Shown: positions 44,804-56,210 of the stretch, in pieces
How positions within the stretch are numbered: position 1 is the first letter of the stretch
How the letters are laid out: each line of letters begins with the position of its first letter
From: Sympetrum striolatum
Taxonomy: Eukaryota > Arthropoda > Insecta > Odonata > Libellulidae
Direction: 5' to 3'
Assembly: GCA_947579665.1 (NCBI GenBank)
Contig: CANPUZ010000052.1
Coordinates: 124,001-188,000, forward strand
DNA length: 64,000 bases
Program-made: the position numbers and the translations under genes
The notes under the pieces: model-generated
The model's input: the letters and a program-made list of their open reading frames with translations, nothing else
The model's database searches: none
Told to the model about the DNA's origin: nothing

Positions 44804-45454
44804 ATGAAACTGTGTCCACGATGGAGACTAGTGAGAGAACTTGGTTATTCGTGTAAGCTCCGTACATTTGCGAGCGATTCGGGAATCTCGCCGGAATCTG
44901 TGCTGAGCGAAAAGAGCAAGAGCAGATGCATCTCCCGATTCCAGCGGATGCCTTCGATAAGGATAAAAGATGGGGAGATACCGGCGAAGCAAGCCGCTGT
45001 CCTGGTGCCTCTTTGTATTTCAAACGGGAACATATCCTTGCTGTATACCCTTCGGTCTCGAGCTATGTCCAAGAGCGCGGGTCAAATCTCCTTCCCCGGC
45101 GGCATGAGAGATGACACCGACGGTGATCTAGTGGAAACTGCCATCCGGGAGGCCCACGAAGAACTGGGGATCGGCAAGAAGGTAGTGGACGTCTGGTGCA
45201 TGGGGAAGTTCATCGGGACCTGGGATAGAAGCATGGGGGTAATGCCAGTGGTGGGATTCGTGGGAGAGATAGAAGTGGGAAAATTGCGAATAAATCCCAG
45301 AGAGGTCGAGGAAGTTTTCTGCGTCCCCTTGCGGTGGTTCTGCGATCCGAAAAACACCGGCTATACGAAATTCCTCAAAGGTTACAGTTTGCCCGTGTTT
45401 ACGTATGAAGGATACCATATGAAGGATACCAAATTTGGGGTCTCACCGCTATGA
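44804..45454 (+). CDS. NUDT8: Nudix hydrolase 8-like CoA diphosphatase (reading frame disrupted at 3' end)
   Basis: The 216-codon frame begins at an ATG with an in-frame TAA five codons upstream. The N-terminus (MKLCPRWRLVRELGYSCKLR) is arginine-rich and could be a mitochondrial presequence. Residues from about 63 onward carry the CoA-diphosphatase hallmark LRSRAMSKSAGQISFPGG followed by MRDDTDGDLVETAI and REAHEELGI, the nudix motif with the longer spacing of the NUDT7/NUDT8 group. Such enzymes cleave CoA and its esters. The frame ends abnormally at KDTKFGVSPL because of a 14-bp tandem duplication at 45404-45431; the normal ending follows in another frame to 45541. Restored length, about 240 residues, fits NUDT8. 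No intron is evident, so a retrocopy is possible, though no poly(A) tract is seen. Status as working gene or pseudogene depends on whether the duplication is real. Confidence 0.85.
   Translation: MKLCPRWRLVRELGYSCKLRTFASDSGISPESVLSEKSKSRCISRFQRMPSIRIKDGEIPAKQAAVLVPLCISNGNISLLYTLRSRAMSKSAGQISFPGGMRDDTDGDLVETAIREAHEELGIGKKVVDVWCMGKFIGTWDRSMGVMPVVGFVGEIEVGKLRINPREVEEVFCVPLRWFCDPKNTGYTKFLKGYSLPVFTYEGYHMKDTKFGVSPL
45404..45431 (+). repeat. 14-bp tandem duplication causing a frameshift
   Basis: TATGAAGGATACCA occurs twice in direct succession. Removing one copy makes the reading run FTYEGYQIWGLTAMITH, which is what the enzyme family would predict. Confidence 0.92.
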
Positions 45455-45543
45455 TAACTCATGTTCTGCTGTCCGCCTTGTTACAAGAGAGGTATACGAA
45501 ACACTCCAGCAAACTTTTCCGATTTTTCACCAAAGTCGGGTGA
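45436..45543 (+). other. Displaced C-terminus of the nudix enzyme
   Basis: In the alternative frame this reads WGLTAMITHVLLSALLQ and continues to KLFRFFTKVG with TGA at 45541-45543. The WGLTA-I-TH block is the conserved C-terminal motif of NUDT7/NUDT8-type proteins. Confidence 0.85.
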
Positions 45544-45562
45544 CGTTTTCAATCAGTGTTGG

Positions 45563-46327
45563 TGGTGGCGTAGCTAGGGCTTACTGCACCCGGGGGCATA
45601 CGTAATTTTCGCGCAAGACATGAATCAGTCAAACTTTCCCCGAACATTATAATTTTAGGAAATTTCTAGCGATTTTGTGACTCTCCAGTTTCTCAGTTTC
45701 GTGGTATTTTTTTCTTTCTCAGTTGTGGTATCTTTCTCTGCATCCTCTTAGTGCCAAATTTTATTCGGAAAAACATTTTATGCTGTACCTCGTAAGTACT
45801 TGTGGTCATTTTTAGACAATTCGGTGTATAAGATACATCATCAGGTGCCTGATAGTCACTGCTTGTAAAGTCGTAACTAATCTCACCTTAATTGGGACAT
45901 TTATGAGTTCAGTTATTCCTTATTTATTATTATAGATTTTGATCATTGAAAGATTTAATCGTATCACTCCACTATTTTAATCTTTGATGGAAATGTTGCT
46001 CTGCATTCTAGGAAAATAGGCGCTGTTTAAGACGCCTTAGATATATGTAAAATCCTATATATATATAGGATTTTAACACTGAGAGAGGAACAAATTTGCG
46101 CTATCTGTATGGTTTAATTCCGAACTGCCATGTTTCGACACCCATTTTCATAACGCATATCTACAACTGTGATTTTCGATGCGAATCGGCCCCGATTCTG
46201 AAATTTTTAACTAATTAATTAATTATGATTTATTTTGTAACTTCGGTAAATTTCAGAAATTTACCGTAACTTCTATTAGGTGCCATGGTATGCTGCGCCC
46301 AGGGGCAGATGTCCCCCTACGCCAATG
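45563..46327. mobile_element. hAT-type miniature element in the nudix 3' UTR
   Basis: The termini TGGTGGCGTAG and CTACGCCAATG are inverted, and AGTGTTGG stands on both sides (45555-45562 and 46328-46335). It begins 20 bp after the expected stop codon. Inner ends carry GCACCCGGGGGCA / TGCGCCCAGGGGCA in opposite orientation. Confidence 0.85.
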
Positions 46328-46500
46328 AGTGTTGGATTTTATAGCTGTTGATTTTTACGAGGTTTTTCTCGAGTTGTTTACTTGTTGCCTAGTGCATAGC
46401 AGTCAATTGTCTTCCATTATTATGCCTTGTGAAACGAGGTTACCTGTTCGCATGTTTGTAAATTATCGACCTTCCTATTGAAGGATGAGAGGTTTTACGA

Positions 46501-46506
46501 AATAAA
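46501..46506 (+). terminator. Poly(A) signal, probably of the nudix gene
   Basis: AATAAA lies downstream of the hAT insertion in plain AT-rich sequence. It is the first good signal after the nudix stop outside the insertion; use is inferred. Confidence 0.45.
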
Positions 46507-46759
46507 TTTATATATTTTAGAATAATGGAGTGGTGTATCATTTCCTATGTCGTCGTTCCTGGATTTACCTTGTTGAAAATGTAATTTTAGTTCGCCTAAC
46601 GCGAAGAGATCAGAAGAACTGTATTTGGCAGTTTAGTTTCAGCAGGTAAGTAAGTAAGCTCTTCTAAGGATTTGAGTTTATTTTGTCGCAGAGTTTTTTA
46701 TTTACTGGAAGCATGATATACATGGCATAGTTTCGTCAGATACACATCAACAATCATAC

Positions 46760-47340
46760 AAATAATAATAATAATTTTTATTAATCCAAAGACAATACAG
46801 TAAGTATGTATAGGACAAGTGAAGTTCTAAATCACTCTTAAGTAATCCTGAACAGAATAATAACATTTTTCAAGTAAGTACTTGTGAATGGTATGCTTAA
46901 AAGTCATTAATTTACCAATCTCCTTAATTTTGGATGGTAGTTTATTGTATATAGTTATTCCCATCACCTTTGGAGCTCTTGCATGGAATTTATTGAGAGA
47001 TAAAGGAGAAAACTTCTTCTACAGAATACAGAAAAATAATTGATCTATATAATCAGAGTCAATTTTGTAATCAGTTAACTTTTTGAGTTATTTAAGGGAG
47101 AATAAACTGTCTCCTTTGTTGTAAATTAGGCATGTCAAATGAGAATTAATTTGATCATATGGTATTCACGAGTATGAGTAGCATAACTTATATTCTATCA
47201 TTCTGGTAACTTCTTTTGCAATTTCTCAAGCTTATTCGTGTATACTTCTCGATAAGGAAACCAGACATTTACGCAGTACTCGAATATGGAGCGAACCAAA
47301 GTTTCACATAAGATAGCAATGATTTTTGGGTCGGTGACAT
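46760..47340 (-). pseudogene. LINE 3' fragment with (AAT)n tail
   Basis: On the minus strand it reads TDPKIIAILCETLVRSIFEY, CVNVWFPYREVYTNKLEKLQ, the C-terminal region after the reverse transcriptase. It is followed by frame breaks and a 3' end TTGTCTTTGGATTAATAAAA with an AAT-repeat tail at 46761-46777. Confidence 0.8.
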
Positions 47341-48840
47341 CTCTAGAATTTTATTATTCCAAAGACAATACACAGTTGTATAGGAGACGTCAAATAAAAT
47401 AATAAACATGGAAATATCGTACAATTAGTCAGTAAAAAGAAATCCCGCAAGCAGTGGAGGCATTTGTCCAAAAGATAAGTTTATAAAGATTATCAGAATA
47501 AAAAAAAACACGCTTGTACGAATTCTGCAAATTTAGGTGTTTTTTTTTAATGAAGTTCCACCAAGTAACATTCGGATTGATTTCTTCAATTTTCTGAATA
47601 GATTAAAGGAATTAATATTTTTATTGAAGGAGGTAATATTTATTGCAACTAGCCATAGGGCCCTGGGAACAAATTCTAAGATTATGCTTAAAAACATGAA
47701 AATCAAATTCACCGTATCTGGCGATGTCTTGTGGAAGTATGTCATAACTATTTGTACTTTTTCCACAGTATGAAAATCATTATATCTCCTAGTATAGAAG
47801 CTATGATAGTCACAATTCTCATCAAACATTTTTCCTTGCAAAAGTTACAAGATTAAGGACATCAGAGACGGATCTAGAAAAATGTTATGTCCGATCGCAA
47901 AATTTAAAAATAACAGATATTTCGGCTTTCACAAAACGTGACGTTAGAATTGTGTTAGACAAACTAAATTTTTTTTGCTAGTGATTGCTTATTAAATTGC
48001 GTGTTTATTTGCATTATTTGAGTTTCATTTTCGAAACATAGGGGTAATAGCTATTTAGCTAAAATTAGGTCTAGACCTAATTTTCTAAACAATCGTTTAC
48101 AAGGAGCTCGATAGGGAGCACATTGAGCGAACTAATCTTCTATGTATTTTAAAAGCATCAATTAATTGGGAGGATGAGCCCCAAAGAACAATGCCATAGA
48201 ATACTAACAAAATCAAAATTTGCAAAATAAACAACATTTAACACTTAATTACTGAGAGACTGTTTCCAGACAGACATAAAGTAAGATCTCTAGATACTGT
48301 ACTCTTAAAACCAATAAGTTGGGTTGCTTTATTACAAATATTATCAACGTGAACATAGAAAGTCAGATTATAAGACATAGTCAGGGCCGGATTTAGATGA
48401 AAAGAGGCTATTCCACTCATGAGGCCCTTTCACCTCCCATTTTTAAGTTTGTAAATTACATGAGAGATAAAAAAATACATCATTACTGTGATAAATATAT
48501 CAATGTGTTTTCAATTAATTTTTGGTTCAGTGTTCACTGTTTTTAGAATAGTGTAATTGTAATTTTGCTAACGATTTGAATAAAGGCCCCTCTTGATCTT
48601 GAGGCCCTACGCTGAAGCCTAGTTATTCTATTGGGAAATCCGGCCCTGGTCATAGTAATACCTAAATATTTTACAATAGGAAAGTCTTTGAAGGGGCTTG
48701 TTATTAATTTTATAAAAAAAGAATATTGCTTTGGCACTTTTATGATATTAACCTTTATTTGTCTCATTAACCTTACATGATAAAGTAAAAGACATTGTGA
48801 AAAGATCAAAAACATAAGAATCGCAATAAAGAATCATAGT
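47341..48840 (-). pseudogene. LINE 3' fragment interrupted by a hAT-type miniature
   Basis: On the minus strand the frame reads PIVKYLGIT, is cut at 48649 by the insertion, and resumes at 48381 as YNLTFYVHVDNICNKATQLI, ILILLVFYGIVLWGSSSQLI and so on with breaks. The tail region 47841-47533 retains AINITSFNKNINSFNLFRKL. Its 3' end (TTGTCTTTGGAATAATAAAA) resembles that of the preceding LINE, so both belong to related families. Confidence 0.75.
48382..48648. mobile_element. hAT-type miniature element inside the LINE
   Basis: Inverted ends CAGGGCCGGATTT and AAATCCGGCCCTG, 267 bp in all, are flanked by GACATAGT and GTCATAGT (one difference). No coding is seen. Confidence 0.88.
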
Positions 48841-49239
48841 AACAATATAAAAAATCATATTACTAAATGACCATTATTAAAATCATCAAGAGTTTACAAA
48901 GCATTACAAAAGAAAGAATTCCTTTTATTTCATTTACTTTATATGCTTATATATCTACATTTTATAAAATAATATCGTCTGCATCATATTCTAAATTACT
49001 TTATAACAATTTTATATTTGTCAATAGCTCTTTAAATGGGGTAAAATCCGTAATAAACCTTATTATTATTATAGTTTTTTCTGCCTCCATTAAGGCATGG
49101 AAATATCTTGTTAAGTCTAAAGTTAATTTTGCTTTGCTTGACAGAATTAAAGTGACAGAAATCGAATTGTAGGGAAATATGTGTACTACATTGAAATATT
49201 GTAGAATAAAGTCCCAAAAACTTTGCTGTGTCTTATACG

Positions 49240-49505
49240 GCGGTTCATTTTATACGTGGGTGTACTCAGCCGATTTATCTTACCTCTGTCTTGCAGTTTC
49301 TCCCATCCTAGCTCTTTAACTATTACACTGCTTCTCCTATCGCACCTTCTTAAAACAGAACTAGCGGCTTTTCTTTGTATGCTCTCTAGCTTTTTAATTA
49401 CGCCCTTTTCGTGAAGATCCCAAAGGCTTTCTGCATATCTGGAATAGGCTAATGTTAAGTACGCTTTATCCCTGGTATTCTTACTGCATTTCTGTAGGTT
49501 TCTTA
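49240..49505 (-). pseudogene. LINE reverse transcriptase C-terminal fragment
   Basis: The minus strand reads NTRDKAYLTLAYSRYAESLW, DLHEKGVIKKLESIQRKAAS and RRCDRRSSVIVKELGWEKLQ. It is related to the LINE at 15.8-16.5 kb (VQRKAVRFVKKCYDKKASV) but is not the same copy. Confidence 0.8.
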
Positions 49506-49719
49506 TAACAGTGTCTTATTGGCTTTACAAGCGATAATATCATTATTAAATCATAACATTTTTCTGGCCTAATTTGTTGCTTATAAAGCCAAACATGGAA
49601 TGTGTGGATATTCATTCATTAATGAGATTCTTTAAAGTATATGTGCTGTTAAACAATAGCCGGTCAGAAGATATGTTCAGAAAATATGCACTTTTACATA
49701 AAAAGTACATATTTTTATT

Positions 49720-50095
49720 CATTGATTAGCAAGGCTCTCCGTCATCGAAGTTCATTCGGATGAAATAAGGTTATTCTATCGGATATTGGGTGAAATAATG
49801 GAAATATCGCCCTTGTGTCAATCAGTGATTAACAAGGAAAATATAAATTAAAATAAGACTTGGGAATTACTTGAAAACAGCGGGTTATTCCTTACAGATT
49901 TGCTGTGGAGTGGGTGTGTAATGCGGGATTGCCTATACTCAGATTGTCAATTTTAAATTAATTATTGCAACAAAAGTAAGGCCCATTTAGACAAACCCCA
50001 ATACAATTTTTAATAGCTCAACTTCCTGCATCACCACAAAACTTTTCATCAAAATCCTCGGACAAAAGTGAGAGTCTCCCCTTGTTATCTATTTT
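49720..50095 (+). repeat. Dispersed repeat, uninterrupted copy
   Basis: It contains in one piece the two halves found at 34141-34335 and 35840-36060. No coding or inverted ends are seen. Confidence 0.6.
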
Positions 50096-50279
50096 GGCTC
50101 AATGGAAATCTCTAATCTGTGTACGTAAAGCTCACAATCTGTGGATGAATTTAACATTATCATAAATAAAAAAATAAGAGTATTAAAACAGAATTACTAA
50201 AGATAATGCTTTCACCTGCATTTTGTATCTTCAATCTCATTATATTTCTTAAGAAAAACATCAATCTTTACAAACTGAA

Positions 50280-50905
50280 TTCAGTGATTCATGACCATAG
50301 AACACGTTCAAAAATCGATATCCATGTATTATTATTAACGTATTTTTGCATAGTATTTTAAATGGTTCTATTAAATGTTCTGAACTGCTCTCTCTTATTA
50401 ATTTTAATTGTCCTTTAGAACAGAAACCCTGTTCTTTTTAATGTTCATACTTACTTAGAAATTACATGTTTCATTTACCATTCTATCGCATCTTGAGGGA
50501 GGCTAATGAATACTGTAATGGAGTTGACTTTCTTAATATTTCAAACTGTGAGTTTTGTTATGTCTAATGTGGTTTAGTTTCTGTAATAATTTTAACTTTG
50601 TTGTAACTGTGATTTGCTTTCTTCCTTTTAATTGGGTATACAAATGTTTATACCTTTAATTTTTATGTATTTCTTTTTATCTTTGTGATTGTATCTTGTA
50701 TTGTTTAATGTTCAAAGATCATTTATTTCATATTCTACCGCATTCTGTCGACAAATACAGCATTGAGTAGACTTTGCAATAATTCAAATTGTATGTTCAG
50801 GAGTTTTATTATGTTAGGTAGTTTAGTTTCGGTAATAATTATAATCCTTCTTGTAACCATGATTTGCAATAGGCCTCTGCCCCTAAATAAATACATAAAT
50901 TACTT
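50280..50905 (+). pseudogene. LINE 3' end with duplicated UTR segment
   Basis: The plus strand starts with HDHRTRSKIDIHV, resembling the H-x-TR C-terminal motif of jockey-like ORF2. The 3' UTR ends in GCCTCTGCCCCTAAATAAAT and an (AAAT) tail. A segment of about 140 bp at 50460-50605 recurs in diverged form at 50715-50865 (shared TAGTTTAGTTTC, GTAATAATT, GTGATTTGC). Confidence 0.5.
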
Positions 50906-51331
50906 GTTCAGTTTGATTTCTTTCCATAATTCAATCAGTGTTATCCAAAACTCTTTCATGCTATGACTTCCTACGTTTCATAATCCCATTTACCATATAA
51001 TGCGCTTAGCTAATAGTAATAAAGATATGTTTCAGCAGATCCCTTATCAGTAACTTGTATTTATTTTATATTTATACTTTTTAATATGTATACTACAATG
51101 TAATATAATTATCATATAACAAACAACAATTATGTATTTTATTCTACATAATGTAAACTTGTAATGTATCATATTCATTGTAAAAGGGTTGCCCATGTAT
51201 TGATAGAAAAAATAAAAAAATTGATATTCCTACAATTTGATTGTGATTTCTTTTCATTAAACTCTCATTACAGGTGCATTATTAATGCACATTGCATTTC
51301 ATGGGTTTGTCTGCCAGTAAATTTTAATAAA
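50906..51331. other. Unassigned AT-rich sequence
   Basis: No recognisable coding or repeat. Confidence 0.4.
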
Positions 51332-51909
51332 TATCGTACATGCTGGCGTATAAGTCGACCCCTGAAATATTGAGGTGAATTTCAGGTTTTAGCTTATGTT
51401 CAGCGTATAAGTCGACCCAAAAACTTCCCATGTTATGGAATGAAAAACTATGGTATTCATAAATATGCAACAGCTTAAGGAATATTTACCACATAAGATT
51501 AAGATGCTAGAATTGTTTCTTTTAGCTGCCATGTCAACTTATCGCCTCATATAGAGTGGTAATATCAAATCGCGACACTGTACTAAGTGGAATCATAACG
51601 ATCATATAAACAAATACAAACCATGATGCGCTTATTGATCTTCATTTGTAAAAAGAAAACATCAAAATATGTTTTAAATTTCTGTAAAATAAAAATATGA
51701 TATCTAAGTAAATTAGACTTTCCAAAATTAGTTTCAGTAAGAAATTATAGTGGTGGTTTGTGTACAACAAGTGTTAAGCAGGCAGTTTCACTTATTTACT
51801 CCTCAGTGGTAAAGGGTTGAATTTTATGTTCGGCGTATAGGTCGACCTCTGGTTAACGAAAGACTTTTTTACGCTTCAAAGGTCGACTTATACGCCGGCA
51901 TTTACGGTA
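51332..51909. mobile_element. pogo-type non-autonomous element, complete
   Basis: The ends TATCGTACATGCTGGCGTAT and ATACGCCGGCATTTACGGTA are inverted, each followed inward by AAGTCGACC or its complement. At the left, ATAAGTCGACCC occurs twice about 60 bp apart. It is the uninterrupted model for the element at 18475-21830. Confidence 0.75.
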
Positions 51910-52590
51910 TATAAAAAGAAATACGATAAACAAAAAAATTGCGAAAGAGTAATTTTTAAATCAGATACAAAATCTGCTCATCAATCTTGAAAAATCAAAA
52001 ACTATATTTCTCTGGAGCTGATTTTAAAATATAGCTTCACTATATTTTAAACTTCTAGCTTAGCCATAAACTTTATGGTTTTTTTAAAGAATATATCTAT
52101 AGATCTTTCTTGGTTTAGAACAAATAACAAGGCAGGTAGTCCTGATGTAATTAGTGTTAAATTTCAAAGCAAGTTCTTTGAGTTTATCAGAAACATTTGT
52201 GATTTGAATGGCTTTAAGAATAAATGCTGTAATTTTTACTTATATGCCGACATATACAGTAAGTAAATTCATAAATGTGTTATATCTCCCATTGTAAGTT
52301 GCCATTTACTGGCTTTTTAAATGGTTACGGAAATTAACATTTCTTCACGCAATCTTCAACGGCAATTGCATATCTACTGATATCTTCCCTTGCTTCTCCC
52401 TTCCCGCAACTCTAACTTCCTTCATGTACCTTATTTCTGACTTTCTCAAATATATTTCTTCTATCCCAACACTTTTCAATTCTCTCTTATCCCTTCCCTT
52501 GAACGTTTTCCCCAATTAATTCACTCCTAATATTTCAGAATCGGTAGTAGTTGCCCAGACAACAAAGGTTAACTATTTTTTTATTTACTA
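51910..52590. other. Unassigned sequence
   Basis: A pyrimidine-rich block at about 52370-52520 stands out, but no exon follows that I can recognise. Confidence 0.35.
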
Positions 52591-52599
52591 TTATATACG

Positions 52600-53170
52600 G
52601 GCAGTCAATCCTTTTACACAGAGATTTGGTACATTTAAGAGCATATTGATACAGTAAAGACAAAAAATTGAAAATACAAAATTCAAGTGAAACATAAAAA
52701 GTGTTAAAAACAATAGAATAAAAGGTACAAAATCAATGCAATTAAAAAGAACAATTATCATCAATGAAGACATTTAATATATAAATCATCAAATAAAGAA
52801 ATCCTTTAATATTACAAATAACTTTAATTAGATAAAATCAAGAAATCTAAATATAAAAACATAAGTTCTTTTCCATAAAACATATAAACAAAAATACATA
52901 AATATAGAAATAGAAAAACATCAGCAATTAATCGTCTGGATCACATCTTGATTAGAATTTGCTAAGCGCATCATATGATGTATAGGATTATGGTACAAGT
53001 AATTTGTTCTTGCAAACGGTATACTGAATGGGTTCAGTTTACGTTGGTCATATTCAGAGTTATGGGATGTCATCAAGCTGCGTAAGTAATGAGAGTCAAT
53101 AATGATACTTGTGGATTTGACTAAGAATTTGCAGAGAATATGCAGATGAAAACCTTCAAAATATAACAGA
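52600..53170 (-). pseudogene. LINE C-terminal fragment and 3' UTR
   Basis: On the minus strand from about 53145 it reads IIIDSHYLRSLMTSHNSEYD, QRKLNPFSIPFARTNYLYHN and HHMMRLANSN, the C-terminal tail of a non-LTR ORF2. A long A/T-rich 3' UTR follows to about 52600. It abuts the opposite-strand LINE starting near 53180. Confidence 0.65.
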
Positions 53171-53184
53171 TGCTAGAAATCTGA

Positions 53185-55775
53185 CGTTAAGGTACTTATA
53201 CTAAGAGTCTACAGAAGTGTTTCAAAGACAATGGGCTTAAGCAGCTTATTAATAAGTCAACTAGAGTATCCCTTCATAGTGAAACACTCATTGACTTAGT
53301 TGCCAGTAATGTAAATGACTTGAAAATTCGTATTTTAGAGTCGCCAAGAATTACAGACCATATGCTAATTCAAATAAATATATTTAAAGAAAAAATGAAA
53401 GGTAAAAAATGCCTGAGTCGACCAAAAAATCATGATGTAAATATGTTAAAGGCAGACCTGAGGGGTATTGAATTTGTGTTCAGAGAAAAAGACTTGAATC
53501 AGAAATATGAAGACTTTTATAGTCAAGTAATTAATATTATTGATAAACATATGCCAAAGAAGTTGGTCAGTATATAATAAAGACTGGTTTAATCATGCTA
53601 TTTATGAAGCAATTAAGGATAGATATAGTAAATTTAAAATGTACAGAGCAAGTAAAGAAGTTGAGGATTGGGAAAGATATAAAGAAGCCAGAAACAAAGT
53701 GGTGCAACTTGTGAGGCAAGAAAAATGCAACTACTATGAGCAAAAGATTGATCTCAACAGTAGAGTCCCAAAACAAATGTGGAAGACTTTAAAACAGTTG
53801 GTTGGTGGTAAAAAATCTGAATTATATAATGATATATATCTTAAGGATGAATGTATATTAGATAAAAGGAAACTTGTACATACTTTTAATGATTATTTTG
53901 TAAATCGCATACAGGATATTTTGAATTCTATACCTAAAAGTGAAGATATTTTTAATATAAGTTATAAAAGTACAAAAATGCATAATTTTGTGTTGCATGA
54001 TATGAAGGACCTGTATAATATTATTAGTTCTTTGCCTCCCAAAGAGTCCTGATGAAATTGATGTAAATTTTATCAAACTGCATTATGATGTTATTGGGGA
54101 ACTAATTATTAACATAGTAAATATATCTTTGGAAATTGGGGCTATTCCTAGCAAATGGAAAATGTCAACTGTTGTTCCAATTAGAAAAATAGCAGGGACC
54201 AAGAACATGGATGAATTCAGACCTATAAATCTGTTAAGTGCAATTAGTAAGATAGTGGAAAAAGTTGTATACAATCAAATGATTGAGTTTATAGAGAAAA
54301 ATGATATATTGACGGAATACCAATCTGGATTTAGAACAAGATATAGCTGTGAAAGTGCTCTACAGTATGTGCTGCATGAGTGGAAGGAGAATATTGATAG
54401 GGGTGAAATGGTTGGAGTGGTACTCTTAGATTTAAAAAGAGCTTTTGAGACAATTGATAGGAAAAGATTATTAAAAAAGCTGGAAATATATGGTTTTGGT
54501 GGGGTAGTAATTAAATGGCTGGAAGGATATCTTTTTGATAGAAGTCAGAGAGTAAAATGCGATGATGTTATTTCGGAAAAACAAGTTAATACACATGGGG
54601 TACCCCAGGGAAGTTTATTAGGGCCAATGCTATTTATATTGTTCATAAATGATATAGGAAATGCATTAAGCAAATGCAAATTTCACTTATTTGCTGATGA
54701 CACGGTGATATACTATCATGGGACAAACATTAACTCCGTAGTTGACATTTTAAATGAGGACTTGCTTATACTTAGGGAATGGTTCAGAGTAAATAAATTA
54801 AAACTTAATATTAAAAAATCAAAGGCAATGATTCTTGGAAAAAAATCGCAATACCAAATGGCTTTGGATCAAAAAATGAATATTTTTATTGATGAGGAAA
54901 TAGTTAACTATACAGAAAGCACTAAATATCTGGGGGTCATCATTGACAGAAATTTAAAATTTGATGAAAATGTGGATTATACATGTAAAAAAATTGCCAA
55001 AAAAGTTGGCTTTATATCAAGAATCAGTAAATTCCTGTCCCGTGATAGTGTACAGAAAATTTACAATGTAATAGTTCTACCACATTTTAGATACTGCCCA
55101 ACTATACTTTACATGATCAAAGCACATGATGCAAACCGGCTGCAAATTTTACAAAATAGAGCAATGAGAATTATCCTTAAGTGTGATAAATACACTAAAA
55201 TTGATGCAATGCTAGGGCAGTTAAAATGGCTAAATGTCCAACAAATGTTGGACATTGAAGTCCTAAAATTCGTACATAAAATTAATATGGGGTTGGCGCC
55301 TTCATATTTGAAAACAGTAATAGTCAATAATTGTAATATTCATGCCCATGATACAAGAGCCAAAGATAATTTTCATATCCCATTTGTGAGAAAAACTCAC
55401 TCTCAAAATTCGTTTTTTTTTTAAGGGCTAGTTTTATATAATTCATTACAGAATCATCTGAAAAATATTAAAACTGGGAATAACTTCCAATATGAAGCAA
55501 AAAGATGGATCCTAAACAGGAAGGATTCAATGTAAACTGTTTTTTGTATTTTCATTCTATTTTTTTTTTTCATTTTCTATTGTATATTTCATCATGTATT
55601 TTGATCCTTTTTTTTCTTTTTGTACTTACATTCTACAATGGTGAAATATGATCTGTATGTATATATTTATTGATGACAACATTCATTTTGTATGAATAGC
55701 TAAGGTGTAAGTGAATTGCTTTACTGTAAATGAATAGCTTTGGCTAAATAAAGACTACTTTATTAAGTATATTAG
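53185..55775 (+). mobile_element. 5'-truncated jockey-like LINE
   Basis: This is the best preserved retroelement in the window. It runs from the end of the endonuclease domain through reverse transcriptase and C-terminus to a 3' UTR ending near AATAAAGACTACTTTATTAAG at about 55770. The endonuclease N-terminus and ORF1 are absent. Confidence 0.85.
53212..55535 (+). pseudogene. LINE ORF2: endonuclease end, reverse transcriptase, C-terminus (broken)
   Basis: The frame opens with CFKDNGLKQLINKSTRVSLH, SETLIDLVASNV and SPRITDHMLIQI (endonuclease C-terminus). A shift near 53565 leads to YNKDWFNHAIYEAI. One extra A in AAA at 54041-54043 shifts it again before SPDEIDVNFIKL. From 54129 the reverse transcriptase reads RPINLLSAISKIVEK, YQSGFRTRYSCESAL, VVLLDLKRAFETIDR (motif A), HGVPQGSLLGPMLF (motif B) and LFADDTVIYY (motif C, catalytic ADD). 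A TAA at 55422-55424 in a T-run interrupts the C-terminus, which resumes in the same frame as GLVLYNSLQNHLKN and stops at 55533-55535. The catalytic core is intact but the protein is not. Confidence 0.92.
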
Positions 55776-56210
55776 AATACATGCTAGTTAAAATGATAAA
55801 GAATGCTTGGAAGGTAAGAAGATATATACAAATATAAGTTATCCTCAAAAAATATGGAAGAAGTGGAAATTCTAAGTAGAAAATCTCAAGATTTATATGG
55901 CACGCACATGTGGTTGCCTTTTTAAGACTGATTTTAATTTGCAAGATTTTCATTCATGAAAGTTCATTGAGTTGATGTGCATGCGTCTGCTATTTCTAAG
56001 CAATTAGGCCTTCTGTCAATGAGACGTCACGGAAGCGTAGAAGAATAGACGCGACATGGCTAGCTGTACGGCTGTGAGCAGCAGACAATGTAATTAAATG
56101 ATCATCCATACACGACGCTGCAGCGTAGCGCTTCCGTCCAAGCACGCTTTCGTCATGTAACAGTGTCGGTAGCGAGGTGTACTTTGCTTGTTAGAGTGAA
56201 GCTTGAAAGA
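55776..56210. other. Unassigned sequence before the MADF fragment
   Basis: The segment at about 55905-55990 (TGTGGTTGCCT, then CATTGAGTTGA) has loose similarity to 38575-38640, and ACAAACCTGGCATTTCC at about 56613 to 38702, so a shared repeat may include the MADF fragment. Confidence 0.35.

Noticed and set aside
45082..45418. Minus-strand frames of 91 and 96 residues opposite the nudix gene
   Set aside because: They are shadows of the well-supported plus-strand coding sequence with its nudix motifs.
52365..52525. Pyrimidine-rich block as a splice acceptor tract
   Set aside because: No coding exon follows in any frame, and it adjoins LINE 3' UTR sequence.
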